Source: Lichenostomus cassidix (taxonomy: Eukaryota; Chordata; Aves; Passeriformes; Meliphagidae). From it: a DNA stretch of 64,000 bases. Positions 48,746 through 62,984 of this stretch are shown here, in pieces. The notes below the pieces were generated by a model. That model did no database searches. It was given only the letters and a program-made list of their open reading frames with translations, and was not told the origin of the DNA. The DNA lies in contig CM039182.1 of assembly GCA_008360975.2 (NCBI GenBank), positions 87,513,405-87,577,404 on the forward strand. Direction: 5' to 3'. Position 1 is the stretch's first letter; every line of letters starts with the position of its first letter. The position numbers and the translations under genes were made by a program.

Positions 48746-51175
48746 TATATGAGGTGCATGCACATCAAAGACCAGCAGTTGCTTCTCCTGCAAACAGATC
48801 AAACTTGCAAGATAATCTTCGATCTCCAATCAAATATTGAGCCTATTTTCAGATGGCATCACATTCTATGCTTCTAGACAGCATTCAGTACTGCTTATAT
48901 TCCAGCCTAAAGCAAGAATAGCCTTACTTACTATAATTAAATATTGCCTTGTTTTTTGCATCAAACATTTCAAATGTTTGTGGGTTACTATTCTCTTGTA
49001 GACAAAGACAAATCAAATGGGAAGGTGGGAAGTATTTTCCCCAAAGTACATGAACTTAGTGCTTGTGGACTTAAAATAATAAGTCATTCATCTTTACTGG
49101 AAATCTGTTTGGATTTTGTTTAATTTTCAAGTGTATTTGTCATTTTTTATTTCAAGAGAACAACAATGTAATAGTTCTAAAATAGAAAGAAATGAACTGC
49201 ACATAAGACCAGCTGCTGGCAGGGCTCTCACAAAACCTACTTCAGTTTCTGTGCTTAGGAGGCTTGTAAATTTTTAGAAGCTTGGTTGGTTTTGTTCTTC
49301 ACTCCTGACTCATACCCCCAGTGCATCAAACCTCTGAATTGTCTAATTTATCTGTCTTGAATTCAAAATGTTTTCAGTTAGTATGACCCAACAAGGAATT
49401 ACATTCGTAAATCAAATTACATAGAAATATCATGTAGTTCCATTAATGACATCTGTAGTAACTTTTATTATCAAGAAATCTTTATTTTAGCTTGCTGTAA
49501 TTTACTTGTAGTGTGCATTTTCTCAGTCAGTAGTCTTTTAGTGCTAAATTTATCCTACTAGTCTAATTCTTTCTCTACTGCTGCTGCTGCTTCTCTCTTG
49601 AGTAACATTTAGAACCTTTTACTTCCTGCCAGAGTTGCTTATCTGTGGAAAAGCTCACACTATTGACATCTTGTGTACTTGCCTGAGTGAATCCTAGAAT
49701 TTCAGAACTAGTAAGGAATCAGTTTGTTGCTTGATTATCAAATTCATCTACCCATTCAGGTACAAACACTTAAAAGATTATGTGCTGATTGTATTGCCAT
49801 TGGTCATTTCTTATTCTTCCCTTCCAGATTTATCATTGTCATAAGTGGTCTCATTTCTTATTTGCTTCCATACTAGTCTGTGCCAGAGATTAATTTGTTT
49901 CATCATGTTCAGTTGGAAAAAAATTAAGCATTGCTGTAATATTTTACAAAATATTTTGCTGCAAGGATGACTCTTGTCTAATTCAGGTGAAAGTTGAGTA
50001 AGGCAAGCTGTCTTTAAAACGTGCCTGCTTCCTCCTGTGGTGGAGGTCCTTGCCAATTGTTGGCAAATCCATTTTGACTGCTAGGTTATACTAGTTATTT
50101 TAAATAGTGTTAAAAAAGGTTTTAAATGCATTAAGTACTTTAAGATTAGTGCCAGAATGAGTGTCATTAAGTAGTCTAATGAATCCAGTATGTTGCCTTT
50201 TGAAGTCAGCAGTCACTGAGATCTGGGAGAGCAGTGTTAGTCTTGAAAAGTTGAAATGCTGTCCAAAGGAAGTCCAAGGAAAGGGCATATGCTGTAAAAA
50301 TTGGACTGGAATTAGAAAGTAACAGGATTTAGGGGGAAAATTTAAGCCATTTGAGGGAAGTTTTCAAACCCTGGAGCTGGAGTCTTGTCTCATACATTGT
50401 TGCCACTGAATCTGCAGAGATGGCTTTGATTACCATCTGCCTGGTAAATGACTGGCTCCTTCCTAAAGTCTGTCTTGAGCTATTAGACGTGGAGTTTGTC
50501 TTGCCAGACTGTGCTGGATGATTATTCCTGGTTTGCCTCCCTGATCTGTAGAGCAAGTCTCTTGAATGCCTGTGACATTACTGTTAAGAGAAGGGTGGTG
50601 AGAGGCATTCTGCAGGATGAGTGTGTTCCATGAGTATCTGAGTTTGGGATGTTGAAGGGGCTAGTTATTTATTTATTTATTTTACTTGGCATCATTTCAG
50701 ATTAGTAGGCTGCAGGAAGTTCGTGCTGTAGTACATAAATAGCAAAAGAAAAATGTGTGGTGAAAGACAGACACGTAGAGATAAGAGGTTCCCCAGATTA
50801 AAAGAAACCATTTGGTTTCCACTTGTACAGCTGAAGCTGTGTTGTTTGGTTTCCGAAACAAATGATGCTGCCATGTTACTGTGGTCAGCTGCAAAAGCCT
50901 GGGAGTGCCCTTGCAGTCCTGCAGTCTGTCTGGCATCTGGAGAGGAGGCCAGGGAACAGAAAGTGTGAGTGGGCTCTGCACAAGTGTGTGTCCCCATGGT
51001 ATTTATAGGCTCTTACAGCACTGTTGGTAGGCAAGGCAAGGGCATGGAGCGTGTGACCATAATGCTTGTGGCTGCATTGCCAGCAAGAGAGAATAGGGGG
51101 GTGTATTTGGGGCTTTTTGTTTTGTGGATGGTTTGGTTGGGTTTTGTTGCTCTTGCATTTTGGGTTGGATTTCTT

Positions 51176-51177
<2 letters not shown>
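48746..51177. other. Noncoding DNA
   Basis: A (TTTA)n run lies at about 50666-50682. From 50.9 kb the sequence becomes T/G-rich and then GC-richer. No exon recognised. Confidence 0.5.

Positions 51178-51213
<36 letters not shown>
51178..51213 (-). repeat. T36 homopolymer (poly-A on minus strand)
   Basis: Thirty-six uninterrupted T. It could be the A-tail of a minus-strand retrocopy whose body would lie above 51213, but I found no recognisable source gene and no target-site duplication. Confidence 0.95.
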
Positions 51214-51219
<6 letters not shown>

Positions 51220-52953
51220 GCCACCCAGCCTGATTAGTCTGCTGAGTGCAGGCAGTTGTGCTGCATGGACTGGTTGCTGTCTTTTGTCTGAACCTTCTGG
51301 GACCAGCAGAAGTGGTTATTCCGCAGCTTCACCTCACAGGCACTGGAAATGCAACCACATCCGCTCCTGGGTCAGCAGTTGTTTTTTGGGGGGGATTACT
51401 TTGCAAACAACCCAGATTTTTGAGGTGTGAGCAGTAATACTTAGTTTGCTTGCATTGTACTGGGCTCCCCTTCTAAGGTTAAGTAGGAGAACAGGCTCCT
51501 AGTCGTAGAGTTTCCTGGTGATTGGGGCAGGGGGAAGTCTGTAGCCATTCCAGATCCAGAGATGAGGGGGGCATGGGACACGAGTGACTGCTGCGTGTGA
51601 CACTGCTCTTCCTGTTCCCTCAGCTGAGGCCGTGCCTCCTGCATTGACAGGCCATGGGATGCATCCCAGGCTGAGCTGGGAGCCAGCTGCATTTGGGACA
51701 CGACGTCCCTGAGCATTGCTGGCACCAGGCTGGGAGTAAGGCAGCTGAGACCCACTGACAGTGCATTAATCCATTCTGACAGAGAATCAGAGCTGGCAAA
51801 GGATGATTTTCTGAAGAGTTAGGGCATCAGAAGTTGAAACCACAGCACCCATTGCGGGATTACAGTTACTTTCTCTTGACTGCTTTTTGTGCCTGGGTAA
51901 TCCTTGCGCCTTAATTAATTCATCCTTCGGCTTGCAATGAGCATGTCCACCATGGTGCTTTGTCAGAAAGTCTGTCTTTAAGTTGGAATGACACCGGGAA
52001 TGCTTACAGAGGCAGGAACTGTCCTACTATCCCTTCCGTGCGCTCTGTTTCCCCTTCCTCCCCCCCTACCCCCACTTTGTACACTCCCTCCACTTTTATC
52101 TTTCTGTTTTTTACCTTCTCTGCCAAAGCAAATGTAACACACAAATCAGAGTAACAATCACTTTGTGCACTTCTGACATGAAAAAAGAGGTCAGCTCAGG
52201 AGAGTTAAGTTGCAAAGTGCAGTGGAACAGTCACAGTTTAAGACCAATGGAGGAAAAGGATATTAGTTCATCATTCTCGGAGGGCTAAGTCACTTGGGTT
52301 AACTCTCTATTTCTCCTCCATACCCACTGATCAGGCAGTCACCAGTGGTAAGGAGGCACTTTCTGCTGCGATCTGAGTTATTTTACCCTATGTGTGGCAG
52401 TATTCTTTGCAAAGACAAGCCTCTATATTTCAAATTCACTTTAATATTATGAACCAAGGCTTATAAATTTTAGTGCAATTTTCAACAGCATGTTTCTTTT
52501 TTTTTTTTTTAGTAGTTTTATTGACATTACTTTCAGTTTTCTCTAGCTAAGCAGCCCAGTTGCCATTCCATCAAGTAACAAAGATGCTCAATAAGTTTTC
52601 ATGGCCAATAAAGGAAAATCATATATTTTATTTCATCCAAAAATAAGAAGGATTTTTACTGAAGTAGTCAATTATTCTTTGAAGCCACTCTGGACCACTG
52701 ATTCCGAGAGTCAAGTTTTTATTTGAGTTCTTTGCAGATTTATAGTAATACAAATATGAACATTAGATCTTTTATGATGTTGTAACTTGTTGGGGGAAAA
52801 AATGTACCAGTCTCTGCTGCATCTTTTGTTTCTCAACGAAGATTTCTGGTGTTATTTTATGTACTTGATCTGGATGTCTCTGAAAGCATGGTTGCACCCC
52901 GTTGCAAATGGGAGGTGCTGACTGAGCCTCAGTGTTAGTCAGTCAGACAGAGA
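51214..52953. other. GC-richer then AT-rich noncoding DNA
   Basis: 51.2-51.8 kb is GC-richer, with frames open on both strands and no recognisable protein. 52.0-52.1 kb has a C/T-rich tract. A T run lies at about 52497-52511. Confidence 0.4.
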
Positions 52954-53292
52954 CTAAAAGAAAACAATTTTATTTTTCTTGACCAAGTGCAAGAGTAGAT
53001 GCATACAACTTTTCTGGTTGACGTGCTCGTGAATTCCTCTCCCCGCGTGTTTGATCCATTTTTGATCCTCAAAAAGAATCTTGAATGTGAGCCAGATTTC
53101 TCTGGGAAGTTGTCCCCTTGATGATGACATTTGCCAGGAAATGGATTTCCACAGTGTGTTAGCAAGGGAAAGGACTGTTAACACGCTGTAGATGGAGGAA
53201 TGGCTAACGTGAAAACCACCATAGAAAAAAATGATATTCTTCTCATCTGCATCAAATAAATATATAAGAAATTTTTCTGGTGATTCTATCAA
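52954..53292 (-). other. Unidentified 112-codon minus-strand frame
   Basis: This is one of the longer frames in AT-rich DNA. The product has hydrophobic and basic stretches but no recognised motif, and there is no supporting splice site or polyA context. A second minus frame (52935-53165) overlaps it, suggesting composition or a decayed repeat. Confidence 0.15.
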
Positions 53293-56200
53293 CCTATCCA
53301 GGTTTTTTCATGTTTTCTATCAAATTGCACTCTCTCTACAGAAGAATTTTTCTGAGTCTTTTTTGCATTATTACTTCCTGTATAAAATATTGAGAGGAGG
53401 GGTTGCTGTTATTGTAAAGAGCCTGCATAATCATCTAGATTGGGCCTTCACCAGTGCATGGTGGCTGTATTGTCCTTTCCTCTCTGTAGTACAGTGTATC
53501 CCCAGAAGCCATGATGTGCCTATGACAAACACCAGAGTTAGAGCTGAAGCTTGATCCTTTAGTCAGAGTTTGGAAAGGGACTGGGAAAAAGAAAGTACAT
53601 AGCCATGAAGAACCCTGTTCAAATGATTATTTCTTTTAAATGCCTGCACCAAGAACACTCTATAAAGAATAGTAGAGATGCATATCTTCAAAGTGTGTAC
53701 AAAACATGGATTGAACTAAATGATCCAGGAACTTCAATGCTTAGTGGGCACAAAGATGTTTTGTTTCCAAGTGCCTGAGGGGGTATCTGCCATGCAGAAG
53801 AGTCTCCTTGTAGACAGCATAATCCTGGCAGGGCCCTTTTTGTGAATCATATCTGTTGCTAAATAGGTGCATGAGATTCTCCCAGAGGAAATATGGAGAG
53901 GGCTAGACATCTGTCAGAGCAGCAGGCCCTCCCCTGGCTCCAGTGGGACTGAGGGAAGGAAAGAGTTCTGCAGGCAACTGAAATAAATAAAAAATAAGTG
54001 TTGTGTAGGTTGGTTCCACATCTGGTAATTCTTGGGCAAATGGAGGTGACAGGCAGGACTTCTCCAGGGTAGCAGGTGTGTATCTCCCTGGGCCCCAGAT
54101 TGTGTATTGGCATTTCACTTTGAGCTGTAAATTAAGTCCACACATTCTGGCTCTGAACCAAGAGCAGGTGCAGATCTCACATCCTGATGGTCAGTCTGGA
54201 GTAGATAGACATGGATGCTTTCCTTTGTAATGGAAGGCTGATAAACTACAGAATGTAGGTTTGCAATGCAGTTCGTATCTAAATCTATCCATAGCAAAGA
54301 GACCTGAAAACATAAGCGTCTGTGACTTCAGTTGGAAGAAATCATGTCTACAGAACATGAGTAGGGTGTCTCTTCTTTCCCCTTCCTTTTGAGGTAGGTT
54401 GTGATAGCAGTATTCTAAGCAAAACAGCTAAATTGTGATAAAAAGATGTCTTTTAAAAAATAATTTTCAGCCGATGGTCTGTGAACCATATCTCAGAAAC
54501 CCATGGCAGGTAAAAATGAAAAGCAAGCATTTTGCCTTGGGCTTAATTTTGCTATTCAAAGGTCTACGTCTCCACTGGAAAATATTTAGGGATCTGTGAA
54601 TTGAAAACAGTTGAAAATCACTGACCTGAAAATATATTTCCTTGTTTTCAGAAAACCAGCAAGACTGAGCTAGCGGAACATTTCTCTATGGTGATGTTGA
54701 TGTCTTTCCCTCCTACCCCCATCCTACTAATGGATCACATGACTTGTAACTAGAATATAGCCTTTCATTTCTTATGGTCCTTCTCTAATGAGATCTTTCT
54801 GTGTTGAAACATTAGCACGGAGCTTTCCTAGACTGCTTGTACAATTATCCAATGTACTGCAAATTTAAATGCAAATGAAAAGTTCAATTAGTTTTTTAAG
54901 AAATCATGTTTTCTACTAAATTTTAAATGGTCAGTCTTGCCAAAGAGATCTCCCATTATAATTAAGATGTCTTATAATTCTGGGATCAAGGTTTATTTCT
55001 ATTTATGCTCAAAAAAAAAAAAAAAAAATTGACTACTGTAAATGGAACAGATGTGTCTACACTAGATGTCATAATTATCCTTGACAGTGTTGCCTGCCTT
55101 TGGAACACATGTGCTACAGGCACAGCATTCGAATATTTCAGACCTCTGACCTTAAGCAGATGTCATTATTTTAGTCATATGGACAAGCCAGAAGGAAGGT
55201 CAGAGCTCATTCATATATATTTATGTCATAGTCCTTTATTTTATGTATACATGTGGTATTTTTGCTTGAAGATTTATAGGAAGAGGCTACCGCTAAAAAG
55301 TGTTTAGGATGGAATTTGGCTTCTTTCTGACAGAACACAGGGTTTTTAGTGATGTGGCATTGTTTTTTTTGGTGTTTGGGATTCCCTGATGCCTTTTTTT
55401 CAGCACGGAACCCATAGGAGGTTGCTGTTACCTGAATTAAGCTCTGAAATCACTGGGATTGCCTGGAATGGACATCAGCCCAGACTTTTTTTCCCTCAAA
55501 GTAGCTGTCATCTCAAGTAACTGTCATCTTCATGGAATATGCTCATGTCTGATCATAGCCTTTGGGAACAGTCTTGAGCAGGAAAACATTCTTCAGTTCA
55601 GGTGATTGGGGCTTGTATGTGTTGCAGACCACTCTTAATGCAGGTAGGGAAGCTGCAGCTCATGGAGTTTAATTGTACTGCATTTTACTGGAGCACTGCT
55701 GTGATATTTGTGACCTTTCTCCTTCCGTTTGACTGAAACCCTATAATTTCATTTTGTGATGTTGCCTGAAGCCACCAGGTTATCTAAATAACTTGCTAGC
55801 CTCAAAGCAAGACTCTCCCCTTCTCCTGAACATCCTTTCACTACTACCACCAGCAATCTATCTTTTTTTCTGGGAGGGGGGAAAAAGCCATGCAAACCTC
55901 AAATCATTTTGCAATTGCTAACACAGCAAGTGAGTCTGATAAAAATAAAAGGACAACTGAGCAACAAATTAAAGGAAAGGAAAGGCCCTGAAAGGAAATG
56001 AATGTGTGAGTTCCTGTGTGGAAATGCACCTTTTTCTTACATTATGTGTATGGGGTGACAACTGCATTTTAGCTGAGTAATTGAACTCCGGGGTGCATGC
56101 TTTTGATGCCAGGAGAGCGGAATGGCTGAGGCTGAGAATTTCTCAGAGTTAAATCACAGACCTATTAAAGCTGAAGCAGCAGCCAGGTAAAACTGTGGCG

Positions 56201-59200
56201 CCATCTTTGTGGTAAGAATAGTCAGAGGGATTCTTGAAAACTTAAAACCATGAATTTATTGAAACAAATGCTGCTTTCAGCTCTTTAAGAAAGTACCTGC
56301 CTATAAGCAATGGTCAAAAGATGCTTATAGGTTATGAGAGGTACTTCTTCAACTGCATACTTTCTTATGCCTACAGAAGCATATTCAGCATCAATATGAC
56401 ATCCAAAACAGTTTTCTGTATGTATGACCTCAGTTTTGAAGAACACTGATGGAACAGCATGGTTGCAAGCAGTCGGTGTGTTGGAGCTAATTTCACCCAT
56501 CACCTGGTACAAATTCTGGGCTGCTTGGTCCTCTCCAGTATGGTCCTCCTGGGACTGCTTGGTCCTTTGCCATGTGCTCCTCCTGGGCTCAGTGCTCAGG
56601 CAGAAACCCAGGCAAGAATTACTGAGCTGACACCAAGCTACAGCTGCCCTTTGGCTTTCTTACCGTTAATGAGGCTTGAGGCTCTTCATAAAGATAGGGT
56701 AGACAAGCCTGGCTTGTTTTTAAAAGGTTTGTTGCTTTGTTATTTGTATTTTAGGGAGAAAAAAAATCCTTAAAACCTTGAACACTGTAAAAATTGACAG
56801 CTCAATTCCTCTTTTTACCAAAACTCTCCTCTTTCCAAAATTATCCACCCTCCTGTTGTGCATTGTGGCTGAAAAGTACCAGAGCAAGTTAAGGGCAAAC
56901 ATTCATACTGTATGGATCTGTCTCTGGCCTTAAAGGATCCAACCAAACTGTATTGGGTTAAGATCTATTTTATCGTATTTTTTTATATAGTCCTGTAGAG
57001 CTGCATTTTGTAAGGCTTAAAGCTGTTGAAGTTTAAAGAAAAATAGATGAATTATGAAGAAGAGATATGAGAGTTCACTTACAGTTGGTCATACCTGGCA
57101 CCTGTTTCCAACCACAGGTGGAAGGCAGCATATTTTGGCAAGGAGGTACACAGAAGTAGCCCCAGGCATTGTTTCTCTGTGGCACTAGATCACATCAAAA
57201 TTACATAGGCATGACAATATTTAGATCAAAGCATTAGAGCTGAAAGGTCATCCAAACCTTATTGCACCTAAAAAAAAATCAAGTAATCCTTGTAGAAGCT
57301 TTGGCACAGCATTGCTTTGGTGGGAGGGGGAGATAACTCTTGAAAAAACCTGAGGTTTGCATAGATTGAAAGTAAAATTGAGATTTGCAGGTTGGCAGAA
57401 GTCACTTTTAAAGGATGAAATTGCATTGTCTAGTCTTCTTTTATAGAGAGATGATTAGTAACCTGATATGAAAATACCAAGTAGCTTCTTTGTACAATAT
57501 GTGAGTAACAAGTGGGCACTATGAGTTAGCCTTGCAGTGTTCTGCATTGCTAGTACTGCTGGGAATAAGTCATTTAGGTTCCAGAACTCTGTGGGGGCCA
57601 AAGTAAAACGTGTTTGAAAATCACTGATATTCTAAAAGCCTGTTTGCTTCCCAGTTCATGCAGCTCAAGTTCTTAAAACCAAAGGAATGGAAGTTTAGGG
57701 CACAGTTTGTGTTCTTTCATAAGTGCAATTATGCATCCCAGTTGCTTCGAAAAAATAAGAGATCCATGGATGGGAGAAAGCTTTTGACTTTCTAAGACCC
57801 TTGCTGGTAAGAATCTGTCCCTCAGTATTCAACATCCTCATTAAAGAAAAGAAGCTTTTAACTGAGGATTTGCTTGGGCATGGGGCTTTGGGAATTCTGC
57901 TAGCTTTTCTATAACTTGGCTTTTTAAGAGTATCTTACTAGCTGGACCTAATAGAGTAGCAAGTGATGTTTGATCTAGAGGACAAATAAAGACATTATAG
58001 GCGACAAGCCAGTAAGTTGAAATGGGATATACCCTTTTAACAGTTTGCAGCTTTAATTTCTATGTCAGCCTGTAGAGAGACATGTCCCTGTGTCTTTACT
58101 GTAAACCTGGCAATATTGAAGCAAAAAATCTGTTTTCTGGGCCACAGTGGAAGAGCCCTAAATTTTGCTTTATATTAAAACCAGCCACAGTCTGCAGGGA
58201 CCACAATACAGTTCTATGGAACAAATGTTAAAGTGGGAAGGATCAAAACAACGTAAGTGACTTCAGTTCCAATTTCTTGTTGTTGTCCAAACTGTAACAG
58301 ATTTGGGCTGACTGGCCAAGACTAGTATAAAATACTGCTGGTACAAATTGGTGATGTTTTGCTCTCTTTTTGCAATGTTACACTGCAAGAGAAAAAAGCC
58401 AAGCAAGTTCTGTTATCTGTGCTGCCAGTAGGGAGATTTTCACTGACTGAAGACAACTGCTGTAAAAGCTTTAGCTGGTGGTAAACCCATCACAGGACTG
58501 AGGGAAAACTGGTTTTCTCTGCACTTTGGCACAGATGCCATTCTTTTCATGGAGAAGAGCATGGGGAATCTCTTGGCAAGTAAATTTTGTGGATGTTGCG
58601 CCTCTTAAGATTTCTCTCATTTCTATAAATCTCACAGAATAAGGCTTGTTTTCTGAAAGGGGATTTGTCACTGCTATCTGTTAACTGCCTGTAAACACTG
58701 TGTACTTTAAATATTTTATAGCTACATGAAAGTATTAGGGCTCAGGGCACTATGGTTTTATTCAGCTTATCTGTCAAATGGCTGTTATACCTTCAGTTTC
58801 ATAATTTGTTTTACCTAGAAATGTGATTATCAGGACACATTTTAATAGATAACTCCTTTACACCAGGAGCGAAAAGTGAATATGGAAATCAATTCCTCAT
58901 GAGTCTTTACATGTTAGTCCCTTGTTTGTTTTTTGGGTCATGGAAACCTCTAGCAGTGCACAAGAATAATCTGATTTAATGACAGGAACAAAGACCCAGC
59001 TCTCTGTTTTCCAAAGTTGCAGCAGATGTAGAGAATAAATTACAAACAATTTTCCAAACATAGCGTATAAATTCTTAGCAGTGACATCTTGATCTTGCAT
59101 GAAAAACACAGCAGATACATACTAAACAGAGCAGTTCACTCTAACCAGATGCAAGGTTATCCATTAGGAATACTTTATCTGATTAGTATTGTTAATGGAA

Positions 59201-60802
59201 GGGCTTATCCGGCCATTCCGTAAAAGCGGATCTGCTGTAGATCATTATTTATTGTCAATACAGTCATCAAGGTTATCATGGTTGTGACAGCCCAGTATTA
59301 ACCTACTAGAGAGAACTGGGCAGGAAAATACACCAAGCAGTCAGTGAAACAGAGACACTTCCATTTATTTCTTTTCCATGCATAGCATTGCCCCCTGCAC
59401 TGCTTGTTTTCCATCATTCCACTTGGTAAGATATACTAGTTCAGTATCTTTCTTTACTCAACTTCTGATATATTCAGTGGCTTTATTGCAATAATTTATG
59501 ATAGTTTTCATTTTTGTATTCATCATGGCCTTGATAAAAGGAAAGGTAGTGCAGAAAGGGCAAATTTCTGGAGCTGATGGACGTACCATGGTTATATTGT
59601 AGATTATACTAAACCATGAAAGTTAGGAAGCAAAACAAAAACTCAGTCTTCTACCTGAGAAAAGATTGATCTTGAGACTGGGATATCCTACATTAACTTT
59701 GAAGATGACCTAGCTAATATTTTAATTTTTTACAATACACTTTTGTTGTTTGTTGAAATATTTCTGACGACAATCACAGTATTTAATAATCTGTCTTGAT
59801 TATAAATTGTATGTTTAGATATAAACATCTGTTTTCATTATAAACTGTATGTTTAGATATTAACAATTGAGCATAATTTTTAATCAAATTTAATTTATGT
59901 AGAAATCCGTTCAGTAGGTTATATTTTGTTTGAAGTCATCTATAGTACTTTTCAGTTGGTCTTTGAAGCCTCTTCAGTTAAAATACAGTGGATTTCTTGT
60001 TTATTTTTAATAACCTGGGAAAAATAAATCTTCTATTTGGAGTTAAGATACATGGCTTTAAATAAAACAGGTTTTCCTTAGCTATATGTCTAGCTCTGAG
60101 GGAAAACACTTATTTTTAATGTAAGATGCTGATACATTTAAAAAGCTGTTATGAGTGTAAATTCCTTGGAAAATAATCCTAAACCAAATGAGGCCTGCTA
60201 TGACTGGCGTGCATGGTAACAAACACATGAAGCAGCTGTGCTATCACAGAGCTCTGAAACCACAGCACTTCTCTTGGTGCTGCTCACGATCCCAGTGCTG
60301 CACTGCCTTTGCAGCTCCCATGTGAGATCCTGGCAGCAGGAAGTCAGCTCTTTGTTGCCATGGTTGTAGAGCTGCACCATTGACTTGGAATAGCTGATCA
60401 ATCCAAACCCATTCCTTTCCTGTTTTCAAGAATAACATAAAGATTAGTAAAAACTTTGGAAATATTTTGAATTTTATACACCTCCTGCTAAGACAAGGGG
60501 ATTTTCATTGACATTTCATTGTGTGAGGGGGTTGTATTTCTATTCGTAACATTGTAAATGAGCTTACCTACCTAATTTTAGAGTTTATTAAATACTCTTT
60601 TAAGTTTCAAATACTTCCCCTGCTATTTTTTTCTCTGTATCACCCTTTATTGCATACACTTTCTTTCATTAATTTATTCTTGTCTTCTAACTGTGCTTGA
60701 ATGTCTTAGATTATTTGTCCTTTTCTTTATTTCCATATCTTTCTTATCTTTGCCTTTCTGTTTTTACCCCTTCCATGTTTTCCTCCCCCACATGGGATAC
60801 AG
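53293..60802. other. Long intron-like noncoding stretch
   Basis: 7.5 kb with no recognised exon or repeat family. Notable small features are A18 at 55011-55028, a purine-rich patch near 55940-56000, and a 29-bp duplication with 38-bp spacing at 59799-59827 and 59837-59865. 59190-59290 contains CpGs (TTATCCGGCC, GCGGATCTGC) in an otherwise CpG-poor region. Confidence 0.5.
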
Positions 60803-60829
60803 GAGCATGGGATATTATGTCCCATGCTC
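60803..60829. repeat. Perfect 10-bp-arm hairpin
   Basis: GAGCATGGGA (60803-60812) and TCCCATGCTC (60820-60829) flank a 7-base loop. The site closes a pyrimidine-rich stretch that starts near 60600. Confidence 0.85.
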
Positions 60830-62984
60830 TGAGTGTGTCTGAATCCTGTTCACCTGCCTTTTCACCCCTTAGGTAGGGGTAAGGAGTAAAACTTGAAAGA
60901 TCTGAAGAAGGGTCTGTCATAACCACAAGAAGATAACAATTCTTGAAATCTTGAGTGTACTGAGAGCTGTAAAAACTAGCAAAAAGACCACACCAAAAAA
61001 AAGTCACCAAAAAGAAGATAGTAAAGCCTTCAATGAAGACAAGAATTTCTACAAGAAATAGAAGCAAGACTGCAAGAGGTTAAAAAATGGAAATGGAGGA
61101 TTTGAAACCATATTTGTAAAAATACTTGTGGTAAGTGGGATATCCAGACAGTTCCCATACTTTGTAATGAGGCAGAAGAACAAGTGAGTTCAGAGTGAAA
61201 AAAGTGGGAAAGAGGGATGATCTGCAGCCACATGCACAGGGGCAAAGGAATGCAAGAGTAAGTTGATTACAGGCAAAAAGACATCAGGGTTCATGACTTG
61301 GAAATCGCTGGGACTTCTAGTGACAGGCAGGAGGGGTTGATGCTCTGTTTTGGCTGAGACCAGAAGATACAGAAGGCTTGGGAAGAGAAGGCTCTGGGGA
61401 GACCTTAGACCTTTCAGTACCTAAAGGGACTGCAAGTGAGCTGGAGAGAATGGACGTGGCTCTCTGGCAGTTTGTCTTACTGCAGCAGAGCTGGCAATAA
61501 CCTTTCATAGCATTCCCTTGGAGAGTTCAGCTCCTCACGTACCGACATTCTTGTATGGCTCTGTGTTTTCAGCCATCTAACACAGTTTTGATTTTAAGGA
61601 GTGCCCTTAAAAGAATAAAAAAGGGAAAATCTTGGTGAGAAACTGGAGGATTGAGAACAAGGTAAGCAGTTAGCACGTGTTTGTCGGGTTAAAGAATATA
61701 GTTTCTAAGTAGGAATTCTGTGTTGTGGCTTCATCAAGCTGCAGCTTACAGCAATCTGTTTCAAAATAATGATTTGCAGCTGATTATCTAATGCCAAATG
61801 GCCTGAAAATCAAATCTACAGTTGTGGGTTTCTACATGTACAACATACATTTGTAGGAAAACGGAGCCTTAAAAAAGATAACTAACTCCTTGGGAAAATG
61901 TATTGAGTTTAGTGAATTGGCTGGTTCAGGTGAGCAGTAGGGTCAATGCAAATGCCAGATTTAGAGTTTCCTTTACTATGCTGCTGTTTCTGGGAGGTCA
62001 TTTTGTCTAAGTCTTCTCCACACTATTGTTCTCTTTTCTTTGAGCACTTCTGACAACATGCCCCTTGCACAAGCATTCTTAAACAAACTTCCAAGAACAA
62101 AGGGTTTGTGCTTGGTATCCAAAGAAGAGCAGCTCAAGTCCATTGCAATTAGGCTGTGATGGGTTAGGCACTGGAAGTGACCAAGGGGGTTAGTGAGGCT
62201 CTTCCCAAATGAAGAAATTAATGTTGTGTGTATTACCAGTCAATGTACCTGGCTTCTCTTTGGGTTGGGAGCTCTGTGTGCAAGAATTAACAGCTAGGCA
62301 TTGAGCTCTAATGAAAAATGTACTATGTTATTGTTGGTTTGTGTGCCAAACAAGCTAAAACTGTCAGAAAAAAAAAATTAGTGACCTTGTCCTGCTAAGC
62401 CTTGAAATGGCATTGGAGCAGCAGCTGACTTTGGCCAAATTCTCTTGTAAAAACACCCTTAGCAACATTGCGACATATGAATAAACAGTAAGTGTTGTTC
62501 TAATAACAATGCAAGGTTGAATATAAAAATAAATAAAAACAAAGATAAAAACTGCTGACCTGAGGCACAGTTCTCAATCACAGATGTCAAGGGACTTTCA
62601 GCATGTTCCAAAGCAAGCAACATGTCAGGCTGACCGGGATTTGTATTTTTCCTGGTCTTGCTTGTATTTGCTCTCAACACAGCCTTACAGTGATCACTGT
62701 TTACACTGTGATCAGACATTAGTAGCTGTACTAGATGTGGGTCTTCTTTCACTGATATTGGAAGTGCAAACTTTTAGTTGTAGGGAGTTTTATTTTCACC
62801 TAGCAGCAGGATCACTTTTTACAATAATGAAATTGTCTCGTCATGCTAGCCGGTGCCTCTTGTGACTGTGTCTCTTCTTGTTGGGCTGGGCTCTGAATGT
62901 GGGATGTCACTGAATTCATTAATACATGGAAATGATTCATTTAAGGGAGGTTTCTTTCCCCTCCATACATGCTCACTAATTAGC
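60830..62984. other. Noncoding DNA
   Basis: Plus-strand purine-rich stretches occur near 60950-61110 and 61320-61470. A 14-bp perfect palindrome ACAGTGATCACTGT lies at 62687-62700, followed at once by a related CACTGTGATCAG. No exon recognised. Confidence 0.5.
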
